This document shows positions 25,590-34,457 of a stretch of 62,355 nt of DNA, piece after piece; positions within the stretch are counted from its first letter, which is position 1; each line of letters begins with the position of its first letter. Below the pieces are notes generated by a model, which saw nothing but the letters and a program-made list of their open reading frames with translations, ran no database searches and was not told the DNA's origin. Both the position numbers and the translations under genes were made by a program. Source of the stretch: Oscillospiraceae bacterium (GTDB lineage Bacteria > Bacillota > Clostridia > UBA1212 > UBA1255); NCBI GenBank assembly GCA_015069165.1, contig SVJD01000008.1:1-62355 (forward strand), written 5' to 3'.

Positions 25590-27611
25590 CTACAATTGCA
25601 CTCTGTCAGGATATTTTTTGTTCATAAAGTCCAAAAAACCGCCAAATTTTTCCTTATTTTCCAAAATATATCTTGCAGCATCTCCGGCCGTCTTTAATAT
25701 TTCTGTATCTTGATAAAGGTTTGCTATTTTAAAAGGAGGTAAACCATGTTGCTCCACACCAAAAAAATCTCCGGGACCGCGAAGAACAAGGTCTTGCTCG
25801 GAAAGCTCAAAACCATCTGCCGTTTCTTCCGTAATTTTCATTCTTTCGGTAACTTTTTCCGAAAAAAGCACGCAGTATGACTGAATTTTTCCTCTGCCTA
25901 CTCGTCCTCTCAATTGGTGCAGTTGCGCCAATCCAAATCTTTCCGCATTTTCCACAACCATGAGAACCGCATTCGGAACATCCACGCCTACTTCCACAAC
26001 AGTAGTAGAAAACAAAATTTGTATTTTTCCGTCTTTAAACTCTCGCATTACGCTTTCTTTTTGCGAAGAAGACATTTTACCGTGAAGCAAACCGCATTTA
26101 ATGTTGGCAAAAACACCTTTCGACAGAGTGTTATATCTTTCTGTAACGCTTTTCAGCGGTGTTTCTTCGTTTTCTTCTATAACGGGATAAACCATATACA
26201 CTTGTCTGCCCTCTCCCGCAAGCCTTATAATCCATTTACATATTCTGTCATACATGGAATATTCCAAAGCGTATGTTTTTATGGGAAGTCTGCCGTTGGG
26301 CAATGTCCGAAGTGTTGAAACGTCTAAATCCGCATATAAAATCAAAGCTAAAGTCCTCGGAATGGGCGTTGCCGTCATTACAAGCACATCCGGTGTATGC
26401 TCCTGCTGTGCAAGCATTGCTCTTTGACGCACTCCGAAGCGGTGTTGCTCATCTGTTATTGCAATTCCCAAATTCCCATATATCACATCAGGCTGAATCA
26501 AAGCGTGAGTTCCGATTATACACTTTGCATCTTCGTTTTTGATAGCTTGCAAAGCTTCTCTTTTTTCCTTTGCCGTAAGCGAGCCTGTTACAAGATACGG
26601 TTTTATGCCGAAAGGTTCAAGCATTTTGCTTACCGATTCATAATGTTGTTCTGCCAAAACTTCTGTAGGAGCCATAAAAACAGCTTGATATCCGGCAAAA
26701 ACAGCTTTTAGCATCGCAAGCACTGCCAAAACGGTTTTTCCCGAACCAACATCACCTATTACAAGGCGGTTCATAGCCTTTTTTTCATCCATATTTGCAG
26801 AAATCTCTCCCCAAACCTTCTTTTGCCCCTCTGTCAGCTCAAACGGAAGCATCGAAATAAATTGCGCTATTTTACTGTCAGCATCGGCATTTTTAAAAGA
26901 AATACCATTTGTAATTTTTGTTTTCACATCTTTTAACTTCAAAAGCATAAGCTGCAAAGTAAAAAGCTCTTCAAATTTAAATCTGTATCTGCTTTTTTCT
27001 GCCATTTCCGCATTTTGAGGAAAATGTAAATTTTTCAAAGCTGTATCTCTGCGCAAAAGACCGTATTTTTCCAAAATTTCTTTTGGCATTGTTTCATAAG
27101 ACGGCGGCGCTACTTTTAATGCCTCTGCCACCATTTTTCTTAACACATTTTGCGTAAGTCCTTTTGTAAGAGGATAAACCGGTTGAATCGAAAAAAAATT
27201 ACTGTCCCACTCTCCGTGATACTCACTTATTACGGGATTTGTCATGCTCGCCCCATATTGATTTTTAGTGACCTTGCCGTAAAAAGCGTACAGACCGCCT
27301 ATCTTAAACTGATATTCTCCGTATTTTCCAAAAAATACAGAAATTCTCATATTTGCCTGTTCATCACTGATTTTTACATTTAAAACAGATAACTGTCTGT
27401 TGACTTTTTTTACATCTGTCTGCTGAACATATCCGCACACCGTAACTGTTTCCCCGTCTTGCAATTGCGAAATTTTACGCACAATACTGCGGTCTTCGTA
27501 ACTTCTCGGAAAGAGCTCATAAAGTTCATCAATCGTACAGACACCCAACTTTGCAAGTTGCGCGGCTCTTACTGATTTTACTCCTTTTAAGAATGTAACG
27601 GGAACGGACAA
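25590..27611 (-). CDS. recG: ATP-dependent DNA helicase RecG
   Basis: 673 residues from a TTG start at 27611, the position expected from RecG proteins (SVPVTFLKGVKSVRAAQLAKLG) and preceded by AAGGAAGAGGTG. The frame opens 45 codons further up, but that part overlaps the rsmD promoter. Wedge/OB domain: DGETVTVCGYV. Helicase motifs: LVIGDVGSGKTVLA, AITDEQHRFGVRQR, VMTATPIPRTLAL and QLRGRVGRGKIQSYC. It remodels stalled forks and R-loops. Confidence 0.95.
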   Translation of the reverse strand: MSVPVTFLKGVKSVRAAQLAKLGVCTIDELYELFPRSYEDRSIVRKISQLQDGETVTVCGYVQQTDVKKVNRQLSVLNVKISDEQANMRISVFFGKYGEYQFKIGGLYAFYGKVTKNQYGASMTNPVISEYHGEWDSNFFSIQPVYPLTKGLTQNVLRKMVAEALKVAPPSYETMPKEILEKYGLLRRDTALKNLHFPQNAEMAEKSRYRFKFEELFTLQLMLLKLKDVKTKITNGISFKNADADSKIAQFISMLPFELTEGQKKVWGEISANMDEKKAMNRLVIGDVGSGKTVLAVLAMLKAVFAGYQAVFMAPTEVLAEQHYESVSKMLEPFGIKPYLVTGSLTAKEKREALQAIKNEDAKCIIGTHALIQPDVIYGNLGIAITDEQHRFGVRQRAMLAQQEHTPDVLVMTATPIPRTLALILYADLDVSTLRTLPNGRLPIKTYALEYSMYDRICKWIIRLAGEGRQVYMVYPVIEENEETPLKSVTERYNTLSKGVFANIKCGLLHGKMSSSQKESVMREFKDGKIQILFSTTVVEVGVDVPNAVLMVVENAERFGLAQLHQLRGRVGRGKIQSYCVLFSEKVTERMKITEETADGFELSEQDLVLRGPGDFFGVEQHGLPPFKIANLYQDTEILKTAGDAARYILENKEKFGGFLDFMNKKYPDRVQL

Positions 27612-27651
27612 TTTTATCACCTCTTCCTTATTATAAAGGATTGCTTTGTCG

Positions 27652-27680
27652 TTGACAAATATTTTAAGCGGTTTTATACT
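27652..27680 (+). promoter_or_regulatory. Promoter of rsmD-coaD
   Basis: TTGACA (27652-27657), 17-bp spacer, TATACT (27675-27680), 22 bp before the rsmD ATG. A near-consensus match. Confidence 0.8.
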
Positions 27681-27701
27681 GTTTCGGAAGAGGTGTGTTA
27701 T

Positions 27702-28262
27702 ATGGTAAGAGTCATCTCCGGTACTGCCGGCGGACTTAAATTGCAAACATTGGAATCAGAATCCACAAAACCTACTCTCGACAGAGTAAAAGAGGCTGCT
27801 TTCAGTATGTTAAAAGATGATATATACGGAGCAACCGTACTTGATTTGTTTTCGGGAAGCGGGGCTCTCGGTATCGAAGCTTTAAGCAGAGGTGCTGAAA
27901 AATGCTGTTTCAATGACAAAAACAAGGCGTGTTGCGACCTTATACGCAAAAACTTATCCCACACCAAATTAGAGCATTGTGCCGAGATTTTTTGTTCTGA
28001 TTATACTGAAATAATTACATTTTTCAGAAAAAAAGATTTAAAATTTGATTTAATTTTGCTCGATCCGCCGTATGCAGGTGGTTTTTACGAAGAAGCAATA
28101 GAGCTCATAAGTAAAAACCACATATATTCCGACTACGCAACAATATATTGCGAGCATAGGGCCGCAGATGAACTGCCGGAGGAAATCGGTGTATTCAGTA
28201 AAGTAAAAACAAAAAAATACGGAACGGTTGCCGTTTCAATATTCCGAAACGAGGTTGATTGA
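27702..28262 (+). CDS. rsmD: 16S rRNA (guanine966-N2)-methyltransferase
   Basis: 186 residues from the ATG at 27702, which has GGAAGAGGTG 7 bases upstream; the frame also opens at a GTG inside that site. [14 protein letters not shown] and [16 protein letters not shown] are the RsmD N-terminal signature, [20 protein letters not shown] is SAM motif I, and [15 protein letters not shown] is the DPPY catalytic motif. It modifies G966 of 16S rRNA. coaD follows after one base, the usual arrangement. Confidence 0.96.
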   Translation: MVRVISGTAGGLKLQTLESESTKPTLDRVKEAAFSMLKDDIYGATVLDLFSGSGALGIEALSRGAEKCCFNDKNKACCDLIRKNLSHTKLEHCAEIFCSDYTEIITFFRKKDLKFDLILLDPPYAGGFYEEAIELISKNHIYSDYATIYCEHRAADELPEEIGVFSKVKTKKYGTVAVSIFRNEVD

Positions 28263-28263
28263 T

Positions 28264-28755
28264 ATGTTTAATTCAAGCAAGAAAATTGCAGTATATCCCG
28301 GTAGTTTTGACCCTCTTACAAACGGGCATCTCGACATAATCCACAGAGCATCAAAGCTTTTTGACCATTTAATCGTGGGAGTACTTACAAACAGTGCAAA
28401 ATCTCCCATTTTTACCAAAGAAGAGCGTGTAGAACTCATTCGAAAATGTACCTCTGAATATGAAAATGTCGAAGTTAAAATGTTTGACGGATTACTTGTT
28501 GATTTTGTACGCGAGAACAAGGCTGTTGCTATAATAAAAGGCTTGCGAGCCGTTTCCGACTATGAATACGAGCTTCAAATGGCAGCTTTAAACAAACATA
28601 TTGACCACGAAATAGAAACTGTTTTCTTGATGGCGGACATTCAGAACTCATTCTTAAGCTCCAGCATTGTAAAAGAGCTCGCAAAAAACGGAGGAAACAT
28701 AAAAGGTCTTGTTCCCGACAAAATAATTGATGACATAATGAAGAAAATGTATTAA
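28264..28755 (+). CDS. coaD: Pantetheine-phosphate adenylyltransferase
   Basis: 163 residues from the ATG at 28264. [21 protein letters not shown] holds the nucleotidyltransferase T/HXGH motif (NGHL), [19 protein letters not shown] is the conserved RAVSDYEYE segment, and [19 protein letters not shown] is the ISSS-type motif. It converts 4'-phosphopantetheine and ATP to dephospho-CoA. The start lies 2 bp after the rsmD stop codon, so it is translationally coupled. Confidence 0.97.
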   Translation: MFNSSKKIAVYPGSFDPLTNGHLDIIHRASKLFDHLIVGVLTNSAKSPIFTKEERVELIRKCTSEYENVEVKMFDGLLVDFVRENKAVAIIKGLRAVSDYEYELQMAALNKHIDHEIETVFLMADIQNSFLSSSIVKELAKNGGNIKGLVPDKIIDDIMKKMY

Positions 28756-28793
28756 AATATATATTGCATTTAACGAAGAAGGAGATTTGCACT

Positions 28794-29333
28794 ATGGAAC
28801 TTCATACTATTGAATTATTAAACGAATTGGAAGGCATGATAGAAAACGGCAAAAAGTCACTTATAGGCGGCCGCGTTTCTGTTGAGAAAAACGAGCTTCT
28901 CGCAATTATAGACGAATTAAGAGATCTTCTCCCGAGAGAAATGATGCACGCAAACGATTTTTATAACGACAGCCGCGATGTTCTCGAGTCTGCACAAGCC
29001 CAAGCTGATGATATTATCGAAAAAGCCGAGAAAGAAGCTGACCAGACAATAGCCGGTGCTCATGAAGATGCTGCCGCAATCAGAGATGAAGCTAACACAG
29101 AAGCTGATGCAATTGTAAAAGAGGCTCTTCAAAAGCAAAGCGAACTCGTTGCAGCTCACGAAATTACAAAAATTGCCAATCAGGAAGCAAAACAGATTAT
29201 TACAAGAGCCGAACAACGTTCTACAGAAATAAAAGTTGCTACAAAAAATTATCTTGAAGACAAGCTCAGCTATGTTGCTGATGTCCTTGCAAAGACTTAT
29301 TCAGAAATCAACGAAAACAAAAAAGGTCTTTAA
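28794..29333 (+). CDS. Coiled-coil protein downstream of coaD
   Basis: 179 residues from the ATG at 28794 (AGAAGGAGA upstream). The first ~60 residues (ELLNELEGMIENGKKS) resemble a DivIVA-like or ATPase-like helical start. The rest is a long acidic coiled coil (ADDIIEKAEKEADQTIAGA, ITRAEQRSTEIKVATKNYL) of the kind annotated as an ATP synthase subunit-like protein in Clostridia. It is conserved after rsmD-coaD. The function is not known; a structural role at the membrane or septum is a guess. Confidence 0.75.
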   Translation: MELHTIELLNELEGMIENGKKSLIGGRVSVEKNELLAIIDELRDLLPREMMHANDFYNDSRDVLESAQAQADDIIEKAEKEADQTIAGAHEDAAAIRDEANTEADAIVKEALQKQSELVAAHEITKIANQEAKQIITRAEQRSTEIKVATKNYLEDKLSYVADVLAKTYSEINENKKGL

Positions 29334-29358
29334 TTTATTTTACTTAATTTGTTTTAAG

Positions 29359-29388
29359 AGTGCGGTTTTTTATATCCGCACTTTTTTT
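29359..29388. terminator. Bidirectional terminator between the coaD operon and sigK
   Basis: AGTGCGG (29359-29365), TTTTTTATAT loop, CCGCACT (29376-29382), then a T7 tract rightward. It lies 25 bp after the coiled-coil gene and immediately after the sigK 3'-half stop, so it can serve both strands. Confidence 0.85.
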
Positions 29389-29761
29389 ATGCCAATCCAA
29401 ATGCCGTTCTTAATTTCTCAATAGCGCGTTTTTCCAATCTGGAAATATACGAACGGGAACAATTGAGAAGTTTACCGACTTCACGCTGTGTCAATTCTTT
29501 TTTCTCTTTTTCGCTTTCCCCCAAGCCGTATCTTAAACAAAGTATTTCTTTTTCTCTCTTGGTAAGCACTCCGGACATTACTGTGTGCAACTTTGCAGCT
29601 TGAAAATGCGCATCAATATCTTCAAGCATTTTAGAATCATCATCACAGAGTAAATCCATAATAACAATTTCATTACCCTCTCTATCCGTTCCTATAGGAT
29701 CATTTAACGAAACTTCTCCGCTGTACTTTTTCCCGGAGCGTATGTACATAAGTATTTCATT
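29387..29761 (-). CDS. sigK: sigK 3' half (sigma-K regions 2-end to 4), separated from its 5' half by the skin-like element
   Basis: From the core the frame reads NEILMYIRSGKK, then VSLNDPIGTDREGNEI (region 3) and ELTQREVGKLLNCSRSYISRLEKRAIEKL, the region 4.2 HTH that recognises -35 elements. It has 124 residues including the shared Asn and no start of its own. It matches the C-terminal part of mother-cell sigma-K. Joining at the AATG core gives RCIDNEILMYIRS, an uninterrupted region 2 to 3 transition that agrees with B. subtilis RCIENEILMHLR. Upstream in-frame codons come from the element and are not sigma sequence. It cannot be expressed as a functional sigma factor until excision. Confidence 0.95.
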   Translation of the reverse strand, partial: NEILMYIRSGKKYSGEVSLNDPIGTDREGNEIVIMDLLCDDDSKMLEDIDAHFQAAKLHTVMSGVLTKREKEILCLRYGLGESEKEKKELTQREVGKLLNCSRSYISRLEKRAIEKLRTAFGLA

Positions 29762-31565
29762 TGCTATCCTCGCCCCAATGGGTTTTAGTCTCAGGACCAA
29801 AATCCGATAAGGAATCTTCGTCCATATCCTCCCCGATAAAGGGCACAAGCTCCTCGTCGTCCTCGGTTTCGGCGATGGAATCCTTCATCAGATGGGAAAT
29901 GTCGGGGTATTCAATGTCCTCGCCCTCTGCGCCGAAGAGAACGATGTGAGCATTCTCACCGTCCCAGATGATGCGGCGCACCACAGTACGAATGGCAACC
30001 CGCTTTTGCTCGTAGCTCATTTCATCAATGCCGTTTTTGAACATGGTCAGCATTTCGCGCATCACATCAAACTCAATATCGCTGAATGCGTGTTCGGATG
30101 CAATGCTGACCAACTCTTCGATACCCATGCTGAGCTTGTCGATCTCCAAATTCATTTCGCCCATGCGGTTAATGATATACCGCTTGGCAGCACCGTCTTC
30201 GGTATCAGCCAAAGTGTCTACCAAAGAGCTGACCTTTCTCTCAAGGTCGGCTTTTTCTTTGCGCATACCGGCAAGGCGGCGTTCGTACTCCTCCCGATTG
30301 CCGGAGTAGAACATCTTGCCCTTTTCTATCTGTCGGACGAAATCGCTCTTTTCGTCCCCAAGACGTTTCAACTGCTCGATGATCGCCGTGTCCAAAGTGT
30401 TACCGTTGGCGTTGCGGCGCTTGCAAAGTTCCTTCTTACTCCGTTCCTTCATCTTGCAAACGTAGGTGTAGATAGGTTCGCCGTCGGCAGTCTTCCGCTT
30501 GGACAGACGGGGGTACATCCGATTGCCGCAGGCACAGAATACAAGGCCGGTGAGCAGCGCCTCATTCTTGCGGGGACGGCGGTAGGATTTACTCTTGTTT
30601 CGCTCCAAATTGTCCTGTACCGCTACCCATACCTTGCCGGGGATGATGCCGGGGTGTTTGCCCACCGACACGATCCATTCGTTTACAGGATTGAACACAG
30701 TGGCTTTGCCCTTCTCCTGATCGGTGCGGTTGTAGGCGAGAATGCCACGCACGCCGTCAAACTCTTCCCGGGACGAAAACACCTCGGATTCCTTCAGACG
30801 AAAATACTCAAAAGCATCCTCGTCGGCGATCATATAGACGGGATTTTGCAGGATGGCCTTGATGGCAAAGCGGGTGAACTGGTTCTCGTTTTTGGTCAGC
30901 AGCCTGCGCTTTAACAGCTCCGCTTCGGTCATAGTCAGTGAGCCGGTCTGGGTGAACAGGTCGAAAATCGTCTTGACGATCTCCGCCTCTTCGGGAATCA
31001 ACTTCAGCTTGCAGGCTTTCTTGGTCTTGCCGTCCATAGTGATGCTCTTGACGCTTTCGCTCTTGTAGCCCGTGGGGGTGTTGCCGCCCAACCAACGACC
31101 CGTCTTGGCAAGCTCGTGCATGTTGTCCCGAATTCGCTCGGCGATAGTCTCCCGCTCCAGCTGGGAGAATACCGATGCGATCATCATCATAGCGCGTCCC
31201 ATAGACGTGCCCGTATCGAACTGTTCGCGAATGGATACAAAAACAACGCCTTTGCGCTCCAGTTTCTTCATCATTATCGAAAAGTCGCCCACGTTACGGC
31301 TTGCACGGTCCAGGCGGTACACAACCATCATTTTGATCTCGTTCTTTTCGATCTGATCCATCATCCGCTGGAAAGCAGGGCGGTTGATATTGCCGCCGGA
31401 AAAGCCCTCGTCCTCAAATACAATGGCTTTCTCCGCTTCTGCGTCACCGTAGTGCAGACGAATATACTCCCGGCACAGATCCACCTGATTGCCGATACTC
31501 TCGCCCTTTCCTGTAAACTTCGATTTTCGTGAATAGATTGCAATAACACCGTTTTCATTTTTCAT
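29757..31565 (-). CDS. Large serine recombinase of the sigK intervening element (SpoIVCA-like)
   Basis: 602 residues from the ATG at 31565 with AAGGAGG upstream; upstream in-frame sequence runs through a terminator and was rejected. The catalytic domain starts at about residue 7, with IAIYSRKSKF (Ser nucleophile near 11), VYRLDRASRNVGDF and VFSQLERETIAERI. The recombinase domain and a zinc ribbon (FCACGNRMYPR and CKRRNANG) follow, then a coiled coil around 480-560. It would cut both junctions at AATG and rejoin sigK during sporulation. Its TGA stop uses T and G from the core and A from host sigK. Base composition is GC-rich (30 of 60 in the line from 30961) compared with the host. Confidence 0.95.
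   Translation of the reverse strand: MKNENGVIAIYSRKSKFTGKGESIGNQVDLCREYIRLHYGDAEAEKAIVFEDEGFSGGNINRPAFQRMMDQIEKNEIKMMVVYRLDRASRNVGDFSIMMKKLERKGVVFVSIREQFDTGTSMGRAMMMIASVFSQLERETIAERIRDNMHELAKTGRWLGGNTPTGYKSESVKSITMDGKTKKACKLKLIPEEAEIVKTIFDLFTQTGSLTMTEAELLKRRLLTKNENQFTRFAIKAILQNPVYMIADEDAFEYFRLKESEVFSSREEFDGVRGILAYNRTDQEKGKATVFNPVNEWIVSVGKHPGIIPGKVWVAVQDNLERNKSKSYRRPRKNEALLTGLVFCACGNRMYPRLSKRKTADGEPIYTYVCKMKERSKKELCKRRNANGNTLDTAIIEQLKRLGDEKSDFVRQIEKGKMFYSGNREEYERRLAGMRKEKADLERKVSSLVDTLADTEDGAAKRYIINRMGEMNLEIDKLSMGIEELVSIASEHAFSDIEFDVMREMLTMFKNGIDEMSYEQKRVAIRTVVRRIIWDGENAHIVLFGAEGEDIEYPDISHLMKDSIAETEDDEELVPFIGEDMDEDSLSDFGPETKTHWGEDSK
29758..29761 (-). other. Recombination core at the sigK 3'-half junction
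   Basis: AATG on the reverse strand, identical to 42427-42424, with ATAG also shared 6 bases upstream at both ends. The B. subtilis skin core is AATGA. Element-side flank: AAAACCCAT, then GCGAG, before the core. Confidence 0.8.
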
Positions 31566-31605
31566 GACGAAAATTCCTCCTTCATTTGTGTTATGTATAT
31601 GTAGG

Positions 31606-31634
31606 TGTATACCATAAAGTAACACCCCATACAA
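31606..31634 (-). promoter_or_regulatory. Possible promoter of the recombinase gene
   Basis: On the reverse strand, TTGTAT (31634-31629), 17-bp spacer, TATACA (31611-31606), about 40 bp before the ATG. It resembles a vegetative promoter rather than a mother-cell one, which is unexpected; sigma-E elements could not be assigned with confidence. Confidence 0.35.
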
Positions 31635-31692
31635 TAGATCAATTTTCGTCCGCAAGATTTTCTGTGAACTTTTTGTAAACAATCGCAAAAAA

Positions 31693-31740
31693 GCCCCCAA
31701 TGCCGTTTGATTCCCATCTGGAATCGTCAGCATCGGGGGC
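31693..31740 (-). terminator. Terminator after the TIR/NDT-like gene
   Basis: Reverse strand: GCCCCC...GGGGGC outer stem with nested GATTCC...GGAATC, followed by TTTTTT. It starts 6 bp after the stop at 31747, separating the cargo from the recombinase transcription unit. Confidence 0.85.
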
Positions 31741-31746
31741 ATAATG

Positions 31747-32667
31747 TTATTTCTTGCCCTTATTAAGTTTGTCGGAAATCTCCACTAATTTCATGAACCC
31801 ATCTGGATTCTGCATTAATCCACTGATTAACTGCATTTGCAACGCTGTGTCAGGAGACACCTGCGGTTGAGTGGGCTGCATACTCTTGATTACCGTTCCG
31901 ATAGTCTCAGTAGAGAAGTTTTTGACTTCATTTTTCAGTTCACCCATTGTATCAAGAATTTGATACAACAAAGGCATAATTGCGGAATGTGCATTTTCGG
32001 GCAAAACATCTTCTTGGGTTTCTTCGTTTGTTGGTTCATTGTACTGGAAGGACTCAATAGTTTTCTTTAATCTGTCCTTGATTTCTTCAACACTATCCAA
32101 ATCGGTTAGGTCATATTCAAATGTGCGAATAGCAGTAATATCAAACGGCAGATTCTCGCCTTTCCTTCTTAAATGAATCATCGGTTTTTTGGTTCTTGCT
32201 CTGTACCCCATTTCATAGAACACATTAGGGTTATGTCCGGTAATATCGGCAATTACCAAATCAGCATTATCCAATGCTTCTATGATAGACTGCGTAATTG
32301 AATTGGCATCGTTTCGCTTGTCTATGCGTTCAGCTTCAAAGCCACACATTTCACATACAGGTGCGATTATGTATTTCAGTAACTTATCTGAATTGGTGCG
32401 TACCTCCGTACCTTCCTCACCGATAGGGCAAACAACAAAACACTTTCTCATATCCTCACTCCTTTTTCCTATTGCATATACCCCTCTATCCAGTTTTTTA
32501 ATAGAACCGTTTCTCAGTAACGTATTAATGGATCCGGCAAATTGACCTTCGGTATAATCATCAACACCACTTTGTGCCAAAAACGCCTTGATCTCCTGTA
32601 CGCTATGATTCTCTTTATCCGAAAGAAAACCAACGATCATTTCTTGTAATTTTGCGCTTGTAATCAT
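31747..32667 (-). CDS. Winged-helix plus TIR/nucleoside-2-deoxyribosyltransferase-like protein
   Basis: 306 residues, GGAGG before the ATG. Residues ~1-68 look like a winged helix (VQEIKAFLAQSGVDDYTEGQFAGSI, in two parts). Residues ~73-205 have the NDT/TIR-like fold: KCFVVCPIGEEGTEVR, then ADLVIADITGHNPNVFYEMG, where the D-x-T-x-x-N-x-N-V-x-Y-E-x-G pattern carries the likely catalytic Glu. The C-terminus (240-306) is helical. Relatives appear in anti-phage systems as NAD- or nucleotide-cleaving effectors, but others are metabolic; the activity here is inferred. It is the last gene of the leftward cargo and has its own terminator. Confidence 0.75.
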   Translation of the reverse strand: MITSAKLQEMIVGFLSDKENHSVQEIKAFLAQSGVDDYTEGQFAGSINTLLRNGSIKKLDRGVYAIGKRSEDMRKCFVVCPIGEEGTEVRTNSDKLLKYIIAPVCEMCGFEAERIDKRNDANSITQSIIEALDNADLVIADITGHNPNVFYEMGYRARTKKPMIHLRRKGENLPFDITAIRTFEYDLTDLDSVEEIKDRLKKTIESFQYNEPTNEETQEDVLPENAHSAIMPLLYQILDTMGELKNEVKNFSTETIGTVIKSMQPTQPQVSPDTALQMQLISGLMQNPDGFMKLVEISDKLNKGKK

Positions 32668-32723
32668 TTTTTCGACCTCCTTTTCCTAAATATTACCACA
32701 CAAAAATCATTTTATCAATAGTA

Positions 32724-32765
32724 AAAGCACAAGAAATGCAAGATTTTCTTGCTTTCTTGTGCTTT
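32724..32765 (-). terminator. Terminator-like hairpin after the GIY-YIG fragment
   Basis: AAAGCACAAGAAA and GCAAGA pair with TCTTGC and TTTCTTGTGCTTT around a TTT loop with one bulge, giving a stem of about 19 bp. It ends the cargo operon upstream of the TIR-like gene. The U-tract is short. Confidence 0.6.
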
Positions 32766-32849
32766 ATAGCTATTTGTGTCGGTTCTGTTTTTAGATTTCA
32801 ATCATTGAGCACCGGTTGCGAAGTGCCAATTATTTCAGAAATTGTTCTG

Positions 32850-32954
32850 TTAGGACCACGACCGTACATACACATTATCGGCATAGCCGATCTTTACATA
32901 TTGAGGGAATGACAGGTTTGTAAGAATATATATTACGCCTTTGTTTGCGTCCAT
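32850..32954 (-). pseudogene. GIY-YIG (T5orf172-like) nuclease N-terminal fragment
   Basis: From the ATG at 32954 (GAGGAGCC upstream) the frame reads MDANKGVIYILTNLSFPQYV then KIGYADNVYVRSWS and stops after 34 residues. IYILTN...KIGYA is the start of GIY-YIG-type domains, which normally run to 80 residues or more with a catalytic Arg and Glu. Those residues are absent. The shifted frame continues as MYGRGPNRTISEIIGTSQ and ends at LND, not recognisable as GIY-YIG, so this looks like a deletion scar joining two genes. Too short to be active. Confidence 0.6.
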
Positions 32955-32955
32955 A

Positions 32956-33587
32956 TTAAGGCTCCTCACTTTTGCTTATTCTTTCTATGTCTGTTAATGC
33001 TTCTTCAAGCATCATATCACGATCCTCCACAGGAAGGCTCGCTATGTATTTATCCCAATCCAAAATAGAGTAATTAAAAAATGTGAACTTCTCTTTGTTC
33101 TTATTATAATAGGACTCTGCCGCCAAACACAGTATCAAACAAAGTCTCCTAACACTGACACTATATTCCCGATGCTCTATGCCATTATTATCAATGGTTA
33201 AGGTTCCTGCTTCTCCGCGTATATTTTATAAGGCTTCTCAGTCTCAACAACAATTTCGAAGTGTTCAATAGGACACTCTTTTTTATTGCGCTTTTTATAT
33301 TCGCCATTATCCAGGTTAGGATTTCCTTGATGGAAAAGCGAGCTTCTGAAATTATATACTATTTCGCCACTCAAATAAGGCATGTCCGGAACCCCGTCAA
33401 TAGGTGGAGATTTTTCATATTGTCCGATATACTCGTCATACCAAAGTTTGTAGCGGCTTGTAGAGCCTTTTTCTGGATACTCTGCTTTTCCACATATATC
33501 AGGGAGAGTAAGTGCCAATGATAATGCAGCAAAATATAAGTTATTAGATAAAGCTTCGTTGATTTCTGTAATAAGCTTTTTTATCAT
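32956..33587 (-). pseudogene. Conserved hypothetical gene broken by one frameshift
   Basis: From the ATG at 33587 (AGGAGGTG upstream) the frame gives about 129 residues, including LALTLPDICGKAEYPEKGST, WYDEYIGQYEKSP and MPYLSGEIVYNFRSSLFHQG, then stops at 33198. The next frame picks up without a gap as GTLTIDNNGIEHREYSVSV, RRLCLILCLAAESYYNKNKE and KFTFFNYSILDWDKYI, ending at 32956. The whole would be about 210 residues. The shift lies near 33200-33210 (GAAGCAGGAACC). It could be a real inactivating indel, a sequencing error, or rarely programmed. The family is a widespread unknown often seen in accessory regions. Confidence 0.7.
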
Positions 33588-33614
33588 AAGCACACACCTC
33601 CTTGCTATTTAGGT

Positions 33615-34442
33615 CTATTTTATAGATTCAGATAAAACTGGAATAAGAATGCTTGCTGCCGCGATGCCTTGTTCAACAAGCCATTTCATCACTTCTTTTG
33701 CTTTGCCCCAGCGTTTTCCCTCACTCTCTTTACTCTTGGCTATTTCTTCTAATTCTAACAACTTATCGAACAGTTCCTGTGTCTGTGCATCGGATAACCC
33801 TGCATCTTCAATTTGCTGTCGTGCATTATCAAACACTGCTTCTATGGTTATATTAGTCTCGTTCTTAGTTTCAATGTTTATCTGTGGCTGAAAATTAATT
33901 TCTTGCTTATTTTGAACAGAAGGAGCGTTATTCTCGGCAGATTGTTTTGGGGCACTTAGGAATGTTGCATATGCTTTAAGCTTGGTTATAATGCCATCAA
34001 TCATTTCCTCTGATACTTGATACATACTAAAATTTAATACTTCTTGAGGTGCAGTAGCAATAGCCTCGGTCATTTTATCAAAGGTGATTTTATCCGAATA
34101 TGAGTAGAAGACTTTAGAGACATACTTCTCTCGCAATTCTTCGTTGCTTTTTGCTTGCATACCTTCTTCAATTAGATTCAAGATGTCAATTACAGCAAAG
34201 GCATTTATATCCTGTGCAAGTAATGCCTCAAGGAAACTTCGAATAGATATTTTGTCAGTTTTCTCATACACTTGAGAATATGTATCTGTTGTATTCCAAG
34301 TCGTTATTTTCAACCTTGTTGTAAACTCATCTCCGTAAAATGCTGATACTTCGGAAGCAAGCTCTTGCATCTCTCTTAACCCATTTGCAGAATCAATTTT
34401 TGATAATAAACTTCTTGTTTTTTCAATTTGTTTGAATGTCAT
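33615..34442 (-). CDS. Hypothetical helical protein in the restriction-like operon
   Basis: 275 residues, GAGGTTA before the ATG. Mostly helical, with an N-terminal ~150-residue domain (FKQIEKTRSLLSKIDSANGL, FYGDEFTTRL), a Gln/Asn-rich linker (QKQEINFQPQINIETKNETN) and a C-terminal acidic coiled coil ending in a small hydrophobic helix (WLVEQGIAAASILIPVLSES). The end helix could touch a membrane. I do not recognise the family. It sits 15 bp downstream of the 114-residue gene and 27 bp upstream of the broken gene, in one leftward operon. Confidence 0.65.
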   Translation of the reverse strand: MTFKQIEKTRSLLSKIDSANGLREMQELASEVSAFYGDEFTTRLKITTWNTTDTYSQVYEKTDKISIRSFLEALLAQDINAFAVIDILNLIEEGMQAKSNEELREKYVSKVFYSYSDKITFDKMTEAIATAPQEVLNFSMYQVSEEMIDGIITKLKAYATFLSAPKQSAENNAPSVQNKQEINFQPQINIETKNETNITIEAVFDNARQQIEDAGLSDAQTQELFDKLLELEEIAKSKESEGKRWGKAKEVMKWLVEQGIAAASILIPVLSESIK

Positions 34443-34457
34443 AACGGTAACCTCACT

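Noticed and set aside
27612-27746. N-terminal extension of the recG frame
   Set aside because: It overlaps the rsmD promoter and start, and RecG similarity begins at the TTG at 27611.
29892-30914. Long rightward open frame opposite the recombinase (340 codons)
   Set aside because: It is antisense to a clear serine recombinase, has no Shine-Dalgarno site or known motif, and arises from GC-rich codon bias.
31566-31742. N-terminal extension of the recombinase frame
   Set aside because: It covers a terminator and promoter, and the homologous start with AAGGAGG is at 31565.
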